DNA from: Shinella granuli
GTDB taxonomy: Bacteria > Pseudomonadota > Alphaproteobacteria > Rhizobiales > Rhizobiaceae
Assembly: GCF_004341885.1 (NCBI RefSeq)
Contig: NZ_SLVX01000023.1
Span: 1-64,000, forward strand
Direction: 5' to 3'
DNA length: 64,000 nt
A model generated the notes under the pieces. The model was given only the letters and a program-made list of their open reading frames with translations, had not been told where the DNA came from and did no database searches. The position numbers were made by a program, and so were the translations under genes. This document shows, one piece after another, positions 1 to 9,804 of this stretch; the stretch's first letter is position 1; the number at the start of each line of letters is the position of its first letter.

Positions 1-105
1 GCCGCACCGACCTCCTACCCGACCGATCCGGCAACAACCGCCTATCGCAAGGCCAGCCTCGAACTCTGGCCGCGCGTCGACGATCCGCTCGGGCTTGAAA
101 GCTGA
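1..105 (+). CDS. 3' end of an unidentified gene (partial)
   Basis: The first 34 codons of the window form an open frame closed by TGA at 103-105. The peptide ends in ELWPRVDDPLGLES. Codon use and GC at third positions look like a real coding end, and the next gene starts 60 bases downstream in the same direction, so it may belong to the peptide-transporter operon that follows. Too little is present to name a family. Confidence 0.55.
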   Translation, partial: AAPTSYPTDPATTAYRKASLELWPRVDDPLGLES

Positions 106-165
106 ACCACCCGCCGGACGGGAGCCGGCGCGGATATGAACCTTGTGGAACCAGAGGGATATAAG

Positions 166-1683
166 ATGAAAAATACATTTGTCATGATCACGTTGGCCGC
201 GGCGCTTGCCAGCACCAGCAGCCTCGCCATCGCCCAGACGACGGACGGCGTCCTGACCGTCGCGACCATCGGCGAGCCGCCGACGCTCGACGTCATGCAG
301 ACGGCGACCGACATCGTGCTGACCATCGACCAGCACATTTTCGAGACGCTCTACACCTATGACAACGAATGGCGCTCCGTGCCGCTGCTGGCGCTCGCCC
401 AGCCGGAGATCTCCGAGGACGGCCTGACCTATCGCATCCCGCTGCGCGAGGGCGTCAAGTTCCACGACGGCAGCGACCTCGACGCCAAGGACGTCACCGC
501 CTCGCTGACGCGCTGGATGGCCGTCAACTCCAAGGGCAAACAGGTCGCCGAAGTGGTCGAGAGCCTGTCCGAGGACGGGCCGAACACCGTCGTCGTCAAG
601 CTGAAGTCGCGTTATGCGCCGCTGCTCGCCACCTTCTCGCAGGCTTCCGTCATCATGCCCTCGGAGAAGATCGCCGATACGCTGACCGAATTCGTCGGCA
701 CCGGCCCCTATGCGCTGAAGGAGCGCAAGCCCGACCAATATACCCAGCTCGTGCGCTTCGACGGCTACACATCGCCCGAGGGCGAGCCCAGCAACTATGC
801 CGGCAAGCGCGTGGCGATCGCCAAGGAGATCCGCTTCGTGCCGGTTCCCGATGCGAACACTCGCGTCGAGGGCCTGATCTCCGGCCAGTTCGATTTTGCC
901 GATTCGCTGCCCGTCAGCGCCTATGAGCGCATCGAGGCGAGCGGCAAGGCGAAGGCGGTGATCTACGAGAACACCGGCTGGGCCTCGCTCAACATGAACA
1001 TGAAGGAAGGCCTGCTTATCAAGAAGGAGCTGCGCCAGGCCGTGCAGGCCGCGCTCAACCCCAACGACATGATGCTCGCCGCCTTCTCCGACGAGCGCTT
1101 CTTCAGCGTCGATGCCTCGATCTTCCCGAAGGGCTCGCTCTGGTACACCGAGGCGGGCGTCGCGCGCTACGGCGAGGGCGACCCGGAAGAGGCCGGCAAG
1201 CTGCTTGCGGATGCCGGCTATGACGGCACGCCGCTGCGCCTGATGACCAGCCGCCAGTACGAGTTCCACTACAAGATCGGCGAGGTCGCCAAGGCCTATC
1301 TCGAAGCCGCCGGCTTCAAGGTCGACCTGCAGGTGGTGGACTGGGCGACCCTGACGACCCGCCGCGCCGACCCGAAGGAATGGGACATCTTCATCACCCA
1401 TTCCAACTTCCCGGGCGACCCGACGACGATCAACACGATCACCGACAGCTATCCGGGCTGGTATGTCTCCGACCAGAAGGCGGCGGCCGTCGCCACCTAC
1501 ATGGACGCCGTGTCCGACGCCGACAAGCAGAAGGCCTGGGAAGGCATCCAGACCGTGATCTACGACGACGCGCCGCTCTTCAAGGTCGGCAATTTCAACG
1601 CGGTCACGGGCGTCGGCGCCGGAATTGCCGACTACACGCCGACCTACTGGCCGCATTTCTGGAACGTCACGCCGAAGAAGTAA
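166..1683 (+). CDS. Peptide-type ABC transporter substrate-binding protein (SBP family 5)
   Basis: Periplasmic binding protein of the DppA/OppA family, delivering di- or oligopeptides or related solutes to the two permeases encoded next. It has 505 residues, the usual family size. Residues 1-24 are a Sec signal peptide ending SSLAIAQ, and the mature part carries typical motifs such as LREGVKFHDGS and GTGPYALKE. The start at 166 is preferred over an in-frame ATG at 136 because it gives a clean signal peptide and an AGAGGG ribosome site lies 7 bases before it. It heads a four-gene operon with the permease gene 10 bases downstream. The true ligand cannot be told; family members also carry opines, glutathione or heme. 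Confidence 0.93.
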   Translation: MKNTFVMITLAAALASTSSLAIAQTTDGVLTVATIGEPPTLDVMQTATDIVLTIDQHIFETLYTYDNEWRSVPLLALAQPEISEDGLTYRIPLREGVKFHDGSDLDAKDVTASLTRWMAVNSKGKQVAEVVESLSEDGPNTVVVKLKSRYAPLLATFSQASVIMPSEKIADTLTEFVGTGPYALKERKPDQYTQLVRFDGYTSPEGEPSNYAGKRVAIAKEIRFVPVPDANTRVEGLISGQFDFADSLPVSAYERIEASGKAKAVIYENTGWASLNMNMKEGLLIKKELRQAVQAALNPNDMMLAAFSDERFFSVDASIFPKGSLWYTEAGVARYGEGDPEEAGKLLADAGYDGTPLRLMTSRQYEFHYKIGEVAKAYLEAAGFKVDLQVVDWATLTTRRADPKEWDIFITHSNFPGDPTTINTITDSYPGWYVSDQKAAAVATYMDAVSDADKQKAWEGIQTVIYDDAPLFKVGNFNAVTGVGAGIADYTPTYWPHFWNVTPKK

Positions 1684-1693
1684 GGGGGATATC

Positions 1694-2644
1694 ATGGCAA
1701 GGATCGTCCGGGCACTGTTGAAACGGCTGGGGGGCATGGCCATCGTGCTCGCCCTCGTCGTGACGGTGGTTTTCGTCATCGTCCGCGTGACGCCGGGCGA
1801 TCCCGCCGCCGTGATGCTGGGGTCGGATGCGACCCCTGAGGACATCGCCGAACTGCGCACGAAAATGGGGCTCGATGCGCCGCTGATCGCCCAATACGGT
1901 CAGTTCGTGCTGGGTATATTGCAAGGCGATCTCGGCCAGTCGATCTTCCTCGACCAACCGGTGACATCGGCGCTCGCCGCACGGGCGGAGCCGACCTTCT
2001 TCCTCACGCTGTTCTCGATCCTGATCGCGGTCGCGATCGCGCTACCGGTCGGCATCTTCTCCGCCGTCAAGCGCGGTACGCTGTTCGACCAGGTCGTGGT
2101 GACGCTGACCATGGTGGCGGCGAGCGTGCCGAGCTTCTGGCTCGGCCTCATGCTGATCCAGGTCTTCGCCGTCGGCCAGGGCTGGTTCCCGGCCTCCGGC
2201 TATGGCGCGCCGGATACGACCTTCCTCGAGCGGCTGCATCATCTCGTGCTGCCGGCGGTGGCGCTCGGCATCGTCAATTCGGCGCTGATCACCCGCTTCA
2301 CCCGCGCCGCCATGCTGGACGTGCTCGGCGACGACTATGTGCGCACCGCCCGCGCCAAGGGGGCGAGCGAGCGGCGCGTGATCCTGAAACATGCACTGAA
2401 GAACGCCCTGATCCCGATCATCACCGTCATCGGCCTTTCCATCGCCATGCTGGTCGCCGGCGCGGTGGTGACGGAAACCGTGTTCGGCCTGCCGGGGGTC
2501 GGCAATCTCGTGGTCTCGGCCGTGCTGCGCCGCGACTATCCCGTCATCCAGGGCACGCTGCTCGTCGTCGCGGCGATCTACGTGCTGATCAACTTCATCG
2601 TCGACATGCTCTACATCCTCGTCGATCCGCGGGTGCGCCTATGA
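1694..2644 (+). CDS. Peptide-type ABC transporter permease (DppB-like)
   Basis: Inner-membrane permease of 316 residues, DppB/OppB type. An N-terminal membrane helix is followed by the large periplasmic segment with VRVTPGDPAAVMLG, typical of the B subunit, then five more hydrophobic segments. The EAA loop for ATPase docking is visible as DYVRTARAKGASERRVILKHALKNA, given here in two pieces: DYVRTARAKGAS and ERRVILKHALKNA. The start at 1694 follows a GGGGGAT ribosome site. Its stop overlaps the next start by four bases (ATGA), indicating translational coupling. Confidence 0.93.
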   Translation: MARIVRALLKRLGGMAIVLALVVTVVFVIVRVTPGDPAAVMLGSDATPEDIAELRTKMGLDAPLIAQYGQFVLGILQGDLGQSIFLDQPVTSALAARAEPTFFLTLFSILIAVAIALPVGIFSAVKRGTLFDQVVVTLTMVAASVPSFWLGLMLIQVFAVGQGWFPASGYGAPDTTFLERLHHLVLPAVALGIVNSALITRFTRAAMLDVLGDDYVRTARAKGASERRVILKHALKNALIPIITVIGLSIAMLVAGAVVTETVFGLPGVGNLVVSAVLRRDYPVIQGTLLVVAAIYVLINFIVDMLYILVDPRVRL

Positions 2645-3501
2645 TGACCGCTTCCCTCTCCATGCCGCTCGTTTCCAGCCTGCGGCGGCTCTTCCGAAAC
2701 AAGGCCATCCTCATCGGCGCGATCATCCTTGCCGTCGTGCTCGTGGCGGCGGTCCTCGCCCCGTGGGTCGCGCCCTATGCGCCGAACAAGCTGTCGATCG
2801 TCAACAAGCTGAAGGCGCCGTCCCTCGCCCATGTCTTCGGCACGGACGAATTCGGCCGCGACATCTTCTCCCGCGCCATCTATGCGGGGCGCATCTCGCT
2901 GCTCGTCAGCCTCGGCGTCGTCTGCATCTCCACGGTGCTCGGCGTCATCCTCGGGGTCGCCGCCGGCTTCTTCCGCAAGCTCGACGCACCGATCTCCCGG
3001 CTGCTCGACGCCATGATGTCCTTCCCGGACATTCTGCTCGCCATCGCGCTCGTCGCCGCCCTCGGGCCGTCGCTCACCACGGTCATCCTGGCGCTCGGCA
3101 TCACCTATGCGCCGCGCCTTGCCCGCATCGTGCGCGGCTCGACGCTGGTGCTGCGCGAATTGCCCTATATCGAGGCCGCCGTCGCCATGGGCCTGCCGAC
3201 CTGGCAGATCCTGACGCGCCACGTCCTGCTCAACCTCGCCTCGCCCATCCTCGTGCAGGCGACCTTCGTCTTCGCCTCGGCGATGCTGGCGGAAGCCAGC
3301 CTCTCCTTCCTCGGTGTCGGCGTCTCCACCGACATGCCGACCTGGGGCACCATGCTCGCCTCCGGCCGCGAATACATGAACAACGCGCCCTGGCTGATGG
3401 TGTTTCCCGGCCTTGCCATCGTCTTCTCGGTCCTCGCCCTGCAACTTCTCGGCGACGGGCTGCGCGATCTCGTCGATCCGCGTCTTGCGAAGGAAAGCTG
3501 A
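2641..3501 (+). CDS. Peptide-type ABC transporter permease (DppC-like)
   Basis: Second permease subunit, 286 residues, DppC/OppC type. The N-terminal helix, the family motif HVFGTDEFGRDIFSRAIYAG near residues 66-85 and the C-terminal EAA loop (YIEAAVAMGLPTWQI) are present. It should form a heterodimer with the preceding permease in the inner membrane. It is translationally coupled to its upstream partner and followed two bases later by the ATPase gene. Confidence 0.93.
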   Translation: MMTASLSMPLVSSLRRLFRNKAILIGAIILAVVLVAAVLAPWVAPYAPNKLSIVNKLKAPSLAHVFGTDEFGRDIFSRAIYAGRISLLVSLGVVCISTVLGVILGVAAGFFRKLDAPISRLLDAMMSFPDILLAIALVAALGPSLTTVILALGITYAPRLARIVRGSTLVLRELPYIEAAVAMGLPTWQILTRHVLLNLASPILVQATFVFASAMLAEASLSFLGVGVSTDMPTWGTMLASGREYMNNAPWLMVFPGLAIVFSVLALQLLGDGLRDLVDPRLAKES

Positions 3502-3503
3502 CC

Positions 3504-5306
<1,803 letters not shown>

Positions 5307-5332
5307 CGCGTTGCAAAGGATCCTCCCAGCCT

Positions 5333-5368
5333 GCCCGCCGGTTGCGATAGGCACCGGCGGGCTTTTTT
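5333..5368 (+). terminator. Rho-independent terminator of the peptide transporter operon
   Basis: A perfect 10-bp stem (GCCCGCCGGT / ACCGGCGGGC) with a 10-base loop is followed directly by six T. It lies 26 bases after the stop of the fused ATPase and reads in the operon's direction. Confidence 0.88.
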
Positions 5369-5381
5369 GCGTCCTGCAGGC

Positions 5382-5522
5382 TGCCCCTCACCCTAACCCT
5401 CTCCCCGCAAGCGGGGAGAGGGGACGCGGCCCACGAACCGGAGTGATTAGGAAAAGCGGCGCGGCATATCCCCTTCTCCCCGCCTGCGGGGAGAAGGTGG
5501 CCGGCAGGCCGGATGAGGGGCA
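5382..5522. repeat. Intergenic palindromic repeat element with two GC-rich hairpins
   Basis: A 141-bp unit bounded by 9-bp inverted ends (TGCCCCTCA / TGAGGGGCA). It holds two near-identical hairpins with 12-bp stems at 5397-5422 and 5472-5497, built on CTCCCCGC/GCGGGGAG, and a GGCCGGCAGGCCGG tail. This matches the mosaic intergenic elements common in rhizobial genomes. No coding sequence is seen between 5307 and 5671. Confidence 0.75.
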
Positions 5523-5671
5523 AAGCACACGCGAAAACCCCGATTTTTCCCGCTCCGCGCGAACCGTTGCGCGGGCGCCCCAGGGCGCATGCCTCGCGCC
5601 AGCCAGACCTGCAAATTAACCCTTTGTTAACCATTTCCTCGGTACACCGAAGCAACCGAAAATTAACGAAG

Positions 5672-6439
5672 ATGACTGACGTGTTAACCCAACCACGGCC
5701 GATCCGCCTCAAGGGGCGATCCTTCCTCGCGCTTGCGCTGACCCCGGAGCTGCCCTTCGAGGACTGGCTGGTGCGGCTCGACGATCTGGCGGCGCGCTCC
5801 GCCGGTTTCTTCCTGCGGCGGCCGGTGGTTCTCGATGTCGACGGGCTCGACATCGAGAAGGCGGAACTTCGCGAACTCGTCGGCCAGCTCAGCGCCCGCA
5901 ATGTGCGCGTCATGGGCATCGAGGGCGCGCGCTCCTCGCTGCTCGGCGCGGACATGCCGCCGGCCATGACCGACGGCCGCCCCGCGGCCGATATCGAGGA
6001 ACCGGCGGCGGAAGAGCCGGCGAAGAAGGCCGGCAAGGCTGCGAAGGCCGAGAAGGCAGAGCCCGTCGAGACGGCCGCGGCGCCCGCGAGCCCGCCGCCC
6101 GTGCAGGCGGTGCCATCGATGGTCGTTGCGCGGCCGGTCCGCTCGGGCCAGTCCATCTTCTTTCCCGAAGGCGACGTCACCATCGTCGGCTCGGTCGCAT
6201 CGGGCGCGGAAATCGTCGCCGGCGGCTCGATCCATGTCTACGGCCCGCTGCGCGGCCGGGCGATGGCCGGCACGACGGGCAACGCTTCGGCCCGCATCTT
6301 CTGCCGCAAGCTGGAAGCGGAGCTGATCGCCATCGACGGCTATTACAAGACGGCCGAGGACATGGAGCCGGAGTTGCGTGGCAAGCCCGTGCAGATCTGG
6401 CTGGAAGGCGAAGCCATCAAGGCGGCAACACTTGGCTGA
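5672..6439 (+). CDS. minC: Septum site-determining protein MinC
   Basis: FtsZ assembly inhibitor that blocks division away from midcell, recruited to the membrane by MinD. It has 255 residues. The N-terminal FtsZ-binding domain (about 1-105) contains FLALALTPELPFEDW. A linker rich in Ala, Glu, Lys and Pro (about 105-145) follows, then the C-terminal beta-helix dimerisation domain with the motif GSVASGAEIVAGGSIHVYG. The start at 5672 has only a weak ribosome site, but the N-terminus matches the rhizobial family. minD begins 31 bases after its stop. Confidence 0.93.
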   Translation: MTDVLTQPRPIRLKGRSFLALALTPELPFEDWLVRLDDLAARSAGFFLRRPVVLDVDGLDIEKAELRELVGQLSARNVRVMGIEGARSSLLGADMPPAMTDGRPAADIEEPAAEEPAKKAGKAAKAEKAEPVETAAAPASPPPVQAVPSMVVARPVRSGQSIFFPEGDVTIVGSVASGAEIVAGGSIHVYGPLRGRAMAGTTGNASARIFCRKLEAELIAIDGYYKTAEDMEPELRGKPVQIWLEGEAIKAATLG

Positions 6440-6470
6440 ACCGAAGGCGGTTCATAAAACGGAGAGGTCA

Positions 6471-7286
6471 ATGGGCAAGGTAATCGTGGTCACATCGGGC
6501 AAGGGCGGCGTCGGCAAGACGACGTCGTCGGCCGCGCTCGGCGCCGCGCTGGCGCAAAACGGCGAGAAGGTCGTGGTCGTGGATTTCGACGTCGGCCTGC
6601 GCAATCTCGATCTCGTCATGGGCGCGGAACGGCGCGTCGTCTATGACCTCGTCAACGTCATCCAGGGCGAGGCCAAGCTGACGCAGGCGCTGATCCGCGA
6701 CAAGCGCGTCGAGACGCTCTACCTGCTGCCGGCATCCCAGACCCGCGACAAGGACAATCTCACGCCCGAAGGCGTCGAGCAGGTCATCGCCGCCCTGAAG
6801 AACGCCTTCGACTGGGTGATATGCGACAGCCCGGCCGGCATCGAGCGCGGCGCGACGCTGGCCATGCGCCACGCCGACGTGGCGATCGTCGTCACCAATC
6901 CGGAAGTTTCGTCCGTGCGCGATTCGGACCGCATCATCGGTCTCCTCGATTCCAAGACGCTGAAGGCGGAGAACGGCGAGCGCATCGAAAAGCACCTGCT
7001 GCTGACCCGCTACGATGCCGCCCGCGCCGAGCGCGGCGACATGCTGAAAGTCGACGATGTGCTGGAAATCCTCTCGATCCCGCTGCTCGGCATCATCCCC
7101 GAAAGCATGGACGTGCTGCGCGCCTCCAATGTCGGCGCCCCGGTGACGCTCGCCGACGGCCGTTCAGCCCCGGCGCTCGCCTATTTCGAAGCGACGCGCC
7201 GCCTCAAGGGCGAAAGCCTGCCGGTCACCATTCCCGGCGACAAGCGCTCGTTCCTCGGCAAGATCTTCGGAAGGAAGGCGGCATGA
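6471..7286 (+). CDS. minD: Septum site-determining ATPase MinD
   Basis: Membrane-cycling ParA/MinD ATPase that carries MinC to the membrane and is released by MinE. It has 271 residues. The deviant Walker A GKGGVGKT places the two signature lysines at 11 and 16. [14 protein letters not shown] and the Walker B-like [10 protein letters not shown] follow. The last dozen residues ([12 protein letters not shown]) form the amphipathic membrane-targeting helix. A GGAGAGG ribosome site precedes the start. It overlaps minE by four bases. Confidence 0.96.
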   Translation: MGKVIVVTSGKGGVGKTTSSAALGAALAQNGEKVVVVDFDVGLRNLDLVMGAERRVVYDLVNVIQGEAKLTQALIRDKRVETLYLLPASQTRDKDNLTPEGVEQVIAALKNAFDWVICDSPAGIERGATLAMRHADVAIVVTNPEVSSVRDSDRIIGLLDSKTLKAENGERIEKHLLLTRYDAARAERGDMLKVDDVLEILSIPLLGIIPESMDVLRASNVGAPVTLADGRSAPALAYFEATRRLKGESLPVTIPGDKRSFLGKIFGRKAA

Positions 7287-7546
7287 ACCTGTTCCGTTTC
7301 TTCTCCCGCGCCCAGTCGGCGCCGGCCGCGCGCGAGCGGCTGCAGGTGCTGCTCGCCCATGAGCGGGCCGCCACCGGCGACAGCGATCTCGTCAACAAGC
7401 TGCGCGACGAGATCCTGAAGGCGATCTCCAAGCACATGCAGGTGGACGACGAGAAGGTCTCCATCAAGATGGAACGCGGCGCGCAGGTCTCGACGCTCGC
7501 CGTCGACATCGAAATCCCCTTCGACGCCGGCAAGAAGGCGGCGTAA
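7283..7546 (+). CDS. minE: Cell division topological specificity factor MinE
   Basis: Small protein of 87 residues that stimulates MinD ATPase and drives Min oscillation. It has the membrane-binding N-terminus (MNLFRFF), the MinD-interacting helix with [15 protein letters not shown], and the C-terminal dimerisation domain with KISKHMQ-type sequence and VDIEIPF. It is coupled to minD by an ATGA overlap and is the last gene of the operon. Confidence 0.95.
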   Translation: MNLFRFFSRAQSAPAARERLQVLLAHERAATGDSDLVNKLRDEILKAISKHMQVDDEKVSIKMERGAQVSTLAVDIEIPFDAGKKAA

Positions 7547-7572
7547 GGCCGCCACCGGCAAGGCGAGATGGA

Positions 7573-7592
7573 CGCCCGGCAAAAGCCGGGCG
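7573..7592. terminator. Hairpin between convergent minE and msrC-like genes
   Basis: An 8-bp perfect stem (CGCCCGGC / GCCGGGCG) with a four-A loop lies 26 bases after the minE stop and 9 bases before the stop of the opposite gene. The following T content is modest, so it could end transcription weakly in the plus direction. Confidence 0.5.
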
Positions 7593-7601
7593 TTCGCCGT
7601 T

Positions 7602-8093
7602 TCAGGCGTCGCTTGCCGAGACGTAGAGCGCGGCGAGCGCCTCGAAGCCGGCCTGGTCTTCCGCCGTGAACCGGCCGGGCGACGGGCTGTCGAGATCGAG
7701 AACGCCGAACACCACGCCGTCGCGCACGAGCGGCGTGACGAGCTCGGAGCGCGAGGCCGCGTCGCAGGCGATGTGCCCCGGAAAGGCGTGCACATCCGGC
7801 ACGAGCTGGCTTTTCCCCTCGGCCACGGCGGCGCCGCAGACGCCCTTGCCGACCGGAATGCGCACGCAGGCGACCTTGCCCTGGAACGGGCCGAGCACCA
7901 GCTCCTGCGGGCCTTTGAGGAAATAGAAGCCCGCCCAGTTGAGATCGTCGACCGCATCGTAGATCAGCGCCGAGAGGTTCGCGGCATTGGCGACGGCATC
8001 GCGCTCGCCATGCAGCAGCCCCTCGGCCTGGGCGAGCAGCTCGCGATAGAAGGCCGGCTTGTCCGCGGCCTCGATTTTCCCGATCTCATGCAT
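7602..8093 (-). CDS. Free methionine-(R)-sulfoxide reductase (GAF domain)
   Basis: Cytoplasmic GAF-domain enzyme of 163 residues that reduces free methionine-R-sulfoxide to methionine. The family hallmarks NWAGFYF, LGPFQGKVACVRIP and GKGVCGAAV are all present. Cysteines at 76, 86 and 110 keep the spacing of the three redox cysteines of the E. coli enzyme (84, 94, 118), which supports activity. It is monocistronic and convergent with minE. A start at 8093 gives a full-length protein with an AGGA ribosome site. Confidence 0.92.
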   Translation of the reverse strand: MHEIGKIEAADKPAFYRELLAQAEGLLHGERDAVANAANLSALIYDAVDDLNWAGFYFLKGPQELVLGPFQGKVACVRIPVGKGVCGAAVAEGKSQLVPDVHAFPGHIACDAASRSELVTPLVRDGVVFGVLDLDSPSPGRFTAEDQAGFEALAALYVSASDA

Positions 8094-8193
8094 GGTCGTC
8101 CTCGTACATCATGGTTTCTCGGAACCGTCGATAGACCCGGACGCTTGACCTGACAAGGATGGCGAAGGAGACCGGCGGCGCCTTCAAGGCAGG

Positions 8194-8325
8194 CTAGACG
8201 CCGACGCGCTGCTTCTTGCGCCCGGCCCGCTGGTCGGCGGCGGCGGCGTTGACCTCCGCGCGGGCGCTCACCTGCGGCACGCCGACATCCCACCAGGCAT
8301 CGCCTGGGGTCCAGGTAAACGTCCC
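8194..8325 (-). pseudogene. 3' remnant of iolD-like gene (trihydroxycyclohexanedione hydrolase C-terminus)
   Basis: In the minus strand a 43-codon open stretch ends in TAG at 8194-8196. It encodes a C-terminus containing TPGDAWWDVGVPQVSARAEV and ending KKQRVGV. This looks like the last residues of IolD, the ThDP-dependent inositol-catabolism enzyme, as I recall it in rhizobia. The frame meets a TGA at 8323-8325 and upstream residues no longer resemble IolD, so only the tail survives. No start codon or ribosome site is present. The rest of 8094-8193 and 8326-8452 shows no gene. Confidence 0.6.
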
Positions 8326-8383
8326 TCAGCCGGCCTTTTCGCGGCGGCCACTGCCTGGAAATTTTTATTTTATGCTATTTCTT

Positions 8384-8403
8384 GTTGCAGTGTTTATTGC
8401 AAC
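8384..8403. promoter_or_regulatory. Operator-like inverted repeat GTTGCA-N8-TGCAAC
   Basis: A 20-bp imperfect palindrome in an AT-rich patch (8361-8403). Its right half TTTATTGCA recurs at 9751-9759. It sits between the iolD remnant and the downstream end of the hydroxyacid dehydrogenase gene, where no live promoter is obviously needed, so it may be a relic of the lost locus. Confidence 0.35.
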
Positions 8404-8452
8404 TCACGACGGCAGCGCGCCGTCCACCACCGTCGGATAGGCGAGCAGCCCT

Positions 8453-9457
8453 TCAGGCAGGGTCCTCCAGCGCCCCGATCGTCGCGGGTCGACGTGCGGC
8501 GATCTCCGCGCGGTTCACGACGAGCGCCGGATCGAGCGTGCCCTTGAAGAAATCGAGGATGTTCTGCGCTGCGGCGACTGCCATCCGACGCGCGCAGGCC
8601 TCCGTAAGGCCGGCATTGTGCGGGGACATCACAACCCGCTCGTTGGCGAGCAGAGGAGAGTTTGCGCGCGGCGGCTCATCCTCGAACACATCCAGGCCGG
8701 CAGCAGCAATGCGCCCGTCGTCGAGCGCCGCAACAAGCGCCGCCTCATCGATAAGCCCGCCGCGCGCCGTGTTGACGAGGATGGCCGACGGCTTCATCAC
8801 GGCCAGTTCCGCCGCGCCGATGAGGGCCTTGTCGCCGACCTTGGGCACATGGAGCGAAACGACGTCGGCCCGGCGCAGTCCATCCATCAGGTCGTCGACC
8901 GGGATGACGCCCGCCGCCGCGATCCCGGCAGCATCCTGGAACTTGTCATAGGCGAGCACCGTCATGCCGAGCGCGCCGGCGATCTGCGCCAACCGCTTGC
9001 CGATGCGGCCGAAACCGACGAGAAGCAGCGTGCCGCCGTCGAGCTCGGTGGCGTCCAGGCTGTTCCTGTAGTTCCAGTCGCCCGCACGCATCTTCCTGTC
9101 GAAAAGCACCGTGCGCCTGGCAGCGGCAAGCATGAGCATGGCGGCGTGCTCCGCCACGGCCCGGGAATTGACGTCGCCGACCACGGCAAGCGGGATGTGA
9201 CGGCTATTCAATGCACCGACATCGACGGAATCGTAGCCGACACCATGGCGCGACACGATCCTCAGATTCGGCGCTTCCTCGACATGCCCCGCGGTGAGAG
9301 GCTGCGTGCGGATCAGCAGCGCATCGGCGGTGGGAAGGAACGGACGGTAGCTCTCCGCCGAAACCTCCTCGACGTAATCGACCACGACGCCGGGCGCCTG
9401 GCGCAGGATGGCCAGCCCGTCAGCGTGGATCTTGCCGGCAACCAGAACCCGCGGCAT
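8453..9457 (-). CDS. D-isomer-specific 2-hydroxyacid dehydrogenase
   Basis: NAD(P)-dependent oxidoreductase of 334 residues in the phosphoglycerate dehydrogenase/glyoxylate reductase family. It has the Rossmann motif GFGRIGKRLAQ, the catalytic arginine in NTARGGLID, glutamate in DVFEDEPP and histidine in SPHNAG. It lacks the C-terminal ACT domain of biosynthetic SerA, so it probably reduces or oxidises a small hydroxyacid. A GGAGGAT ribosome site precedes the ATG at 9457, which directly follows the TGA of the upstream remnant. It may be the last gene of the 13913-8453 transcription unit. Confidence 0.88.
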   Translation of the reverse strand: MPRVLVAGKIHADGLAILRQAPGVVVDYVEEVSAESYRPFLPTADALLIRTQPLTAGHVEEAPNLRIVSRHGVGYDSVDVGALNSRHIPLAVVGDVNSRAVAEHAAMLMLAAARRTVLFDRKMRAGDWNYRNSLDATELDGGTLLLVGFGRIGKRLAQIAGALGMTVLAYDKFQDAAGIAAAGVIPVDDLMDGLRRADVVSLHVPKVGDKALIGAAELAVMKPSAILVNTARGGLIDEAALVAALDDGRIAAAGLDVFEDEPPRANSPLLANERVVMSPHNAGLTEACARRMAVAAAQNILDFFKGTLDPALVVNRAEIAARRPATIGALEDPA

Positions 9458-9691
9458 TCAGTATCCTCCCGTATCGATCTTGTTTGCCGGAACCACCTCC
9501 TGCGTCAGCTCACGGAATGTCCGCACGCTCGCCTCAGCGGCGATGTCGATTTCCGGATCCGCCACCAGGCTGCGCCAGTCGTCCGTGGCGCGCCGGAAGC
9601 CGAGCGCCGCGCGGGCGGCCGCAAAGCCGAAGACATGCGTCTTGCCCATGAAACCCGACCCGATGAGGCCAAGGCGAAGCGTCTTCTTCAT
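9458..9691 (-). pseudogene. Chimeric remnant of a Gfo/Idh/MocA-type oxidoreductase
   Basis: A 77-codon frame starts with MKKTLRLGLIGSGFMGKTHV, a textbook Gfo/Idh/MocA NAD-binding N-terminus. It then jumps to ALGFRRATDDWRSLVADPEID, a segment normally about thirty residues further on. It ends with an unrelated tail (FRELTQEVVPANKIDTGGY). Intact family members are about 330-390 residues. The simplest reading is two internal deletions that fused the start of one gene to the end of another. TGA is immediately followed by the ATG of the dehydrogenase, so the tail probably came from that gene's former neighbour. Confidence 0.7.
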
Positions 9692-9743
9692 TCTCTCTGT
9701 TCCCCGGATGACGGCGCACGGGATTTTCCATAAAATCCATTTC

Positions 9744-9764
9744 CACAACATTTATTGCATTGTG
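9744..9764. promoter_or_regulatory. Operator-like inverted repeat CACAA-N11-TTGTG
   Basis: A 21-bp element with 5-bp inverted ends encloses CATTTATTGCA. It stands 53 bases upstream of the Gfo/Idh/MocA remnant start and shares TTTATTGCA with the 8384-8403 palindrome. Confidence 0.35.
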
Positions 9765-9804
9765 AACGTTCGGCGCGCGGGCGACGCCCCGGCGCCTGGT
9801 CCTG

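Noticed and set aside
5382-5522. Tandem GC-rich hairpins considered as CRISPR or riboswitch
   Set aside because: Only two hairpins, no regular spacers and no conserved aptamer features; they fit a rhizobial palindromic element.
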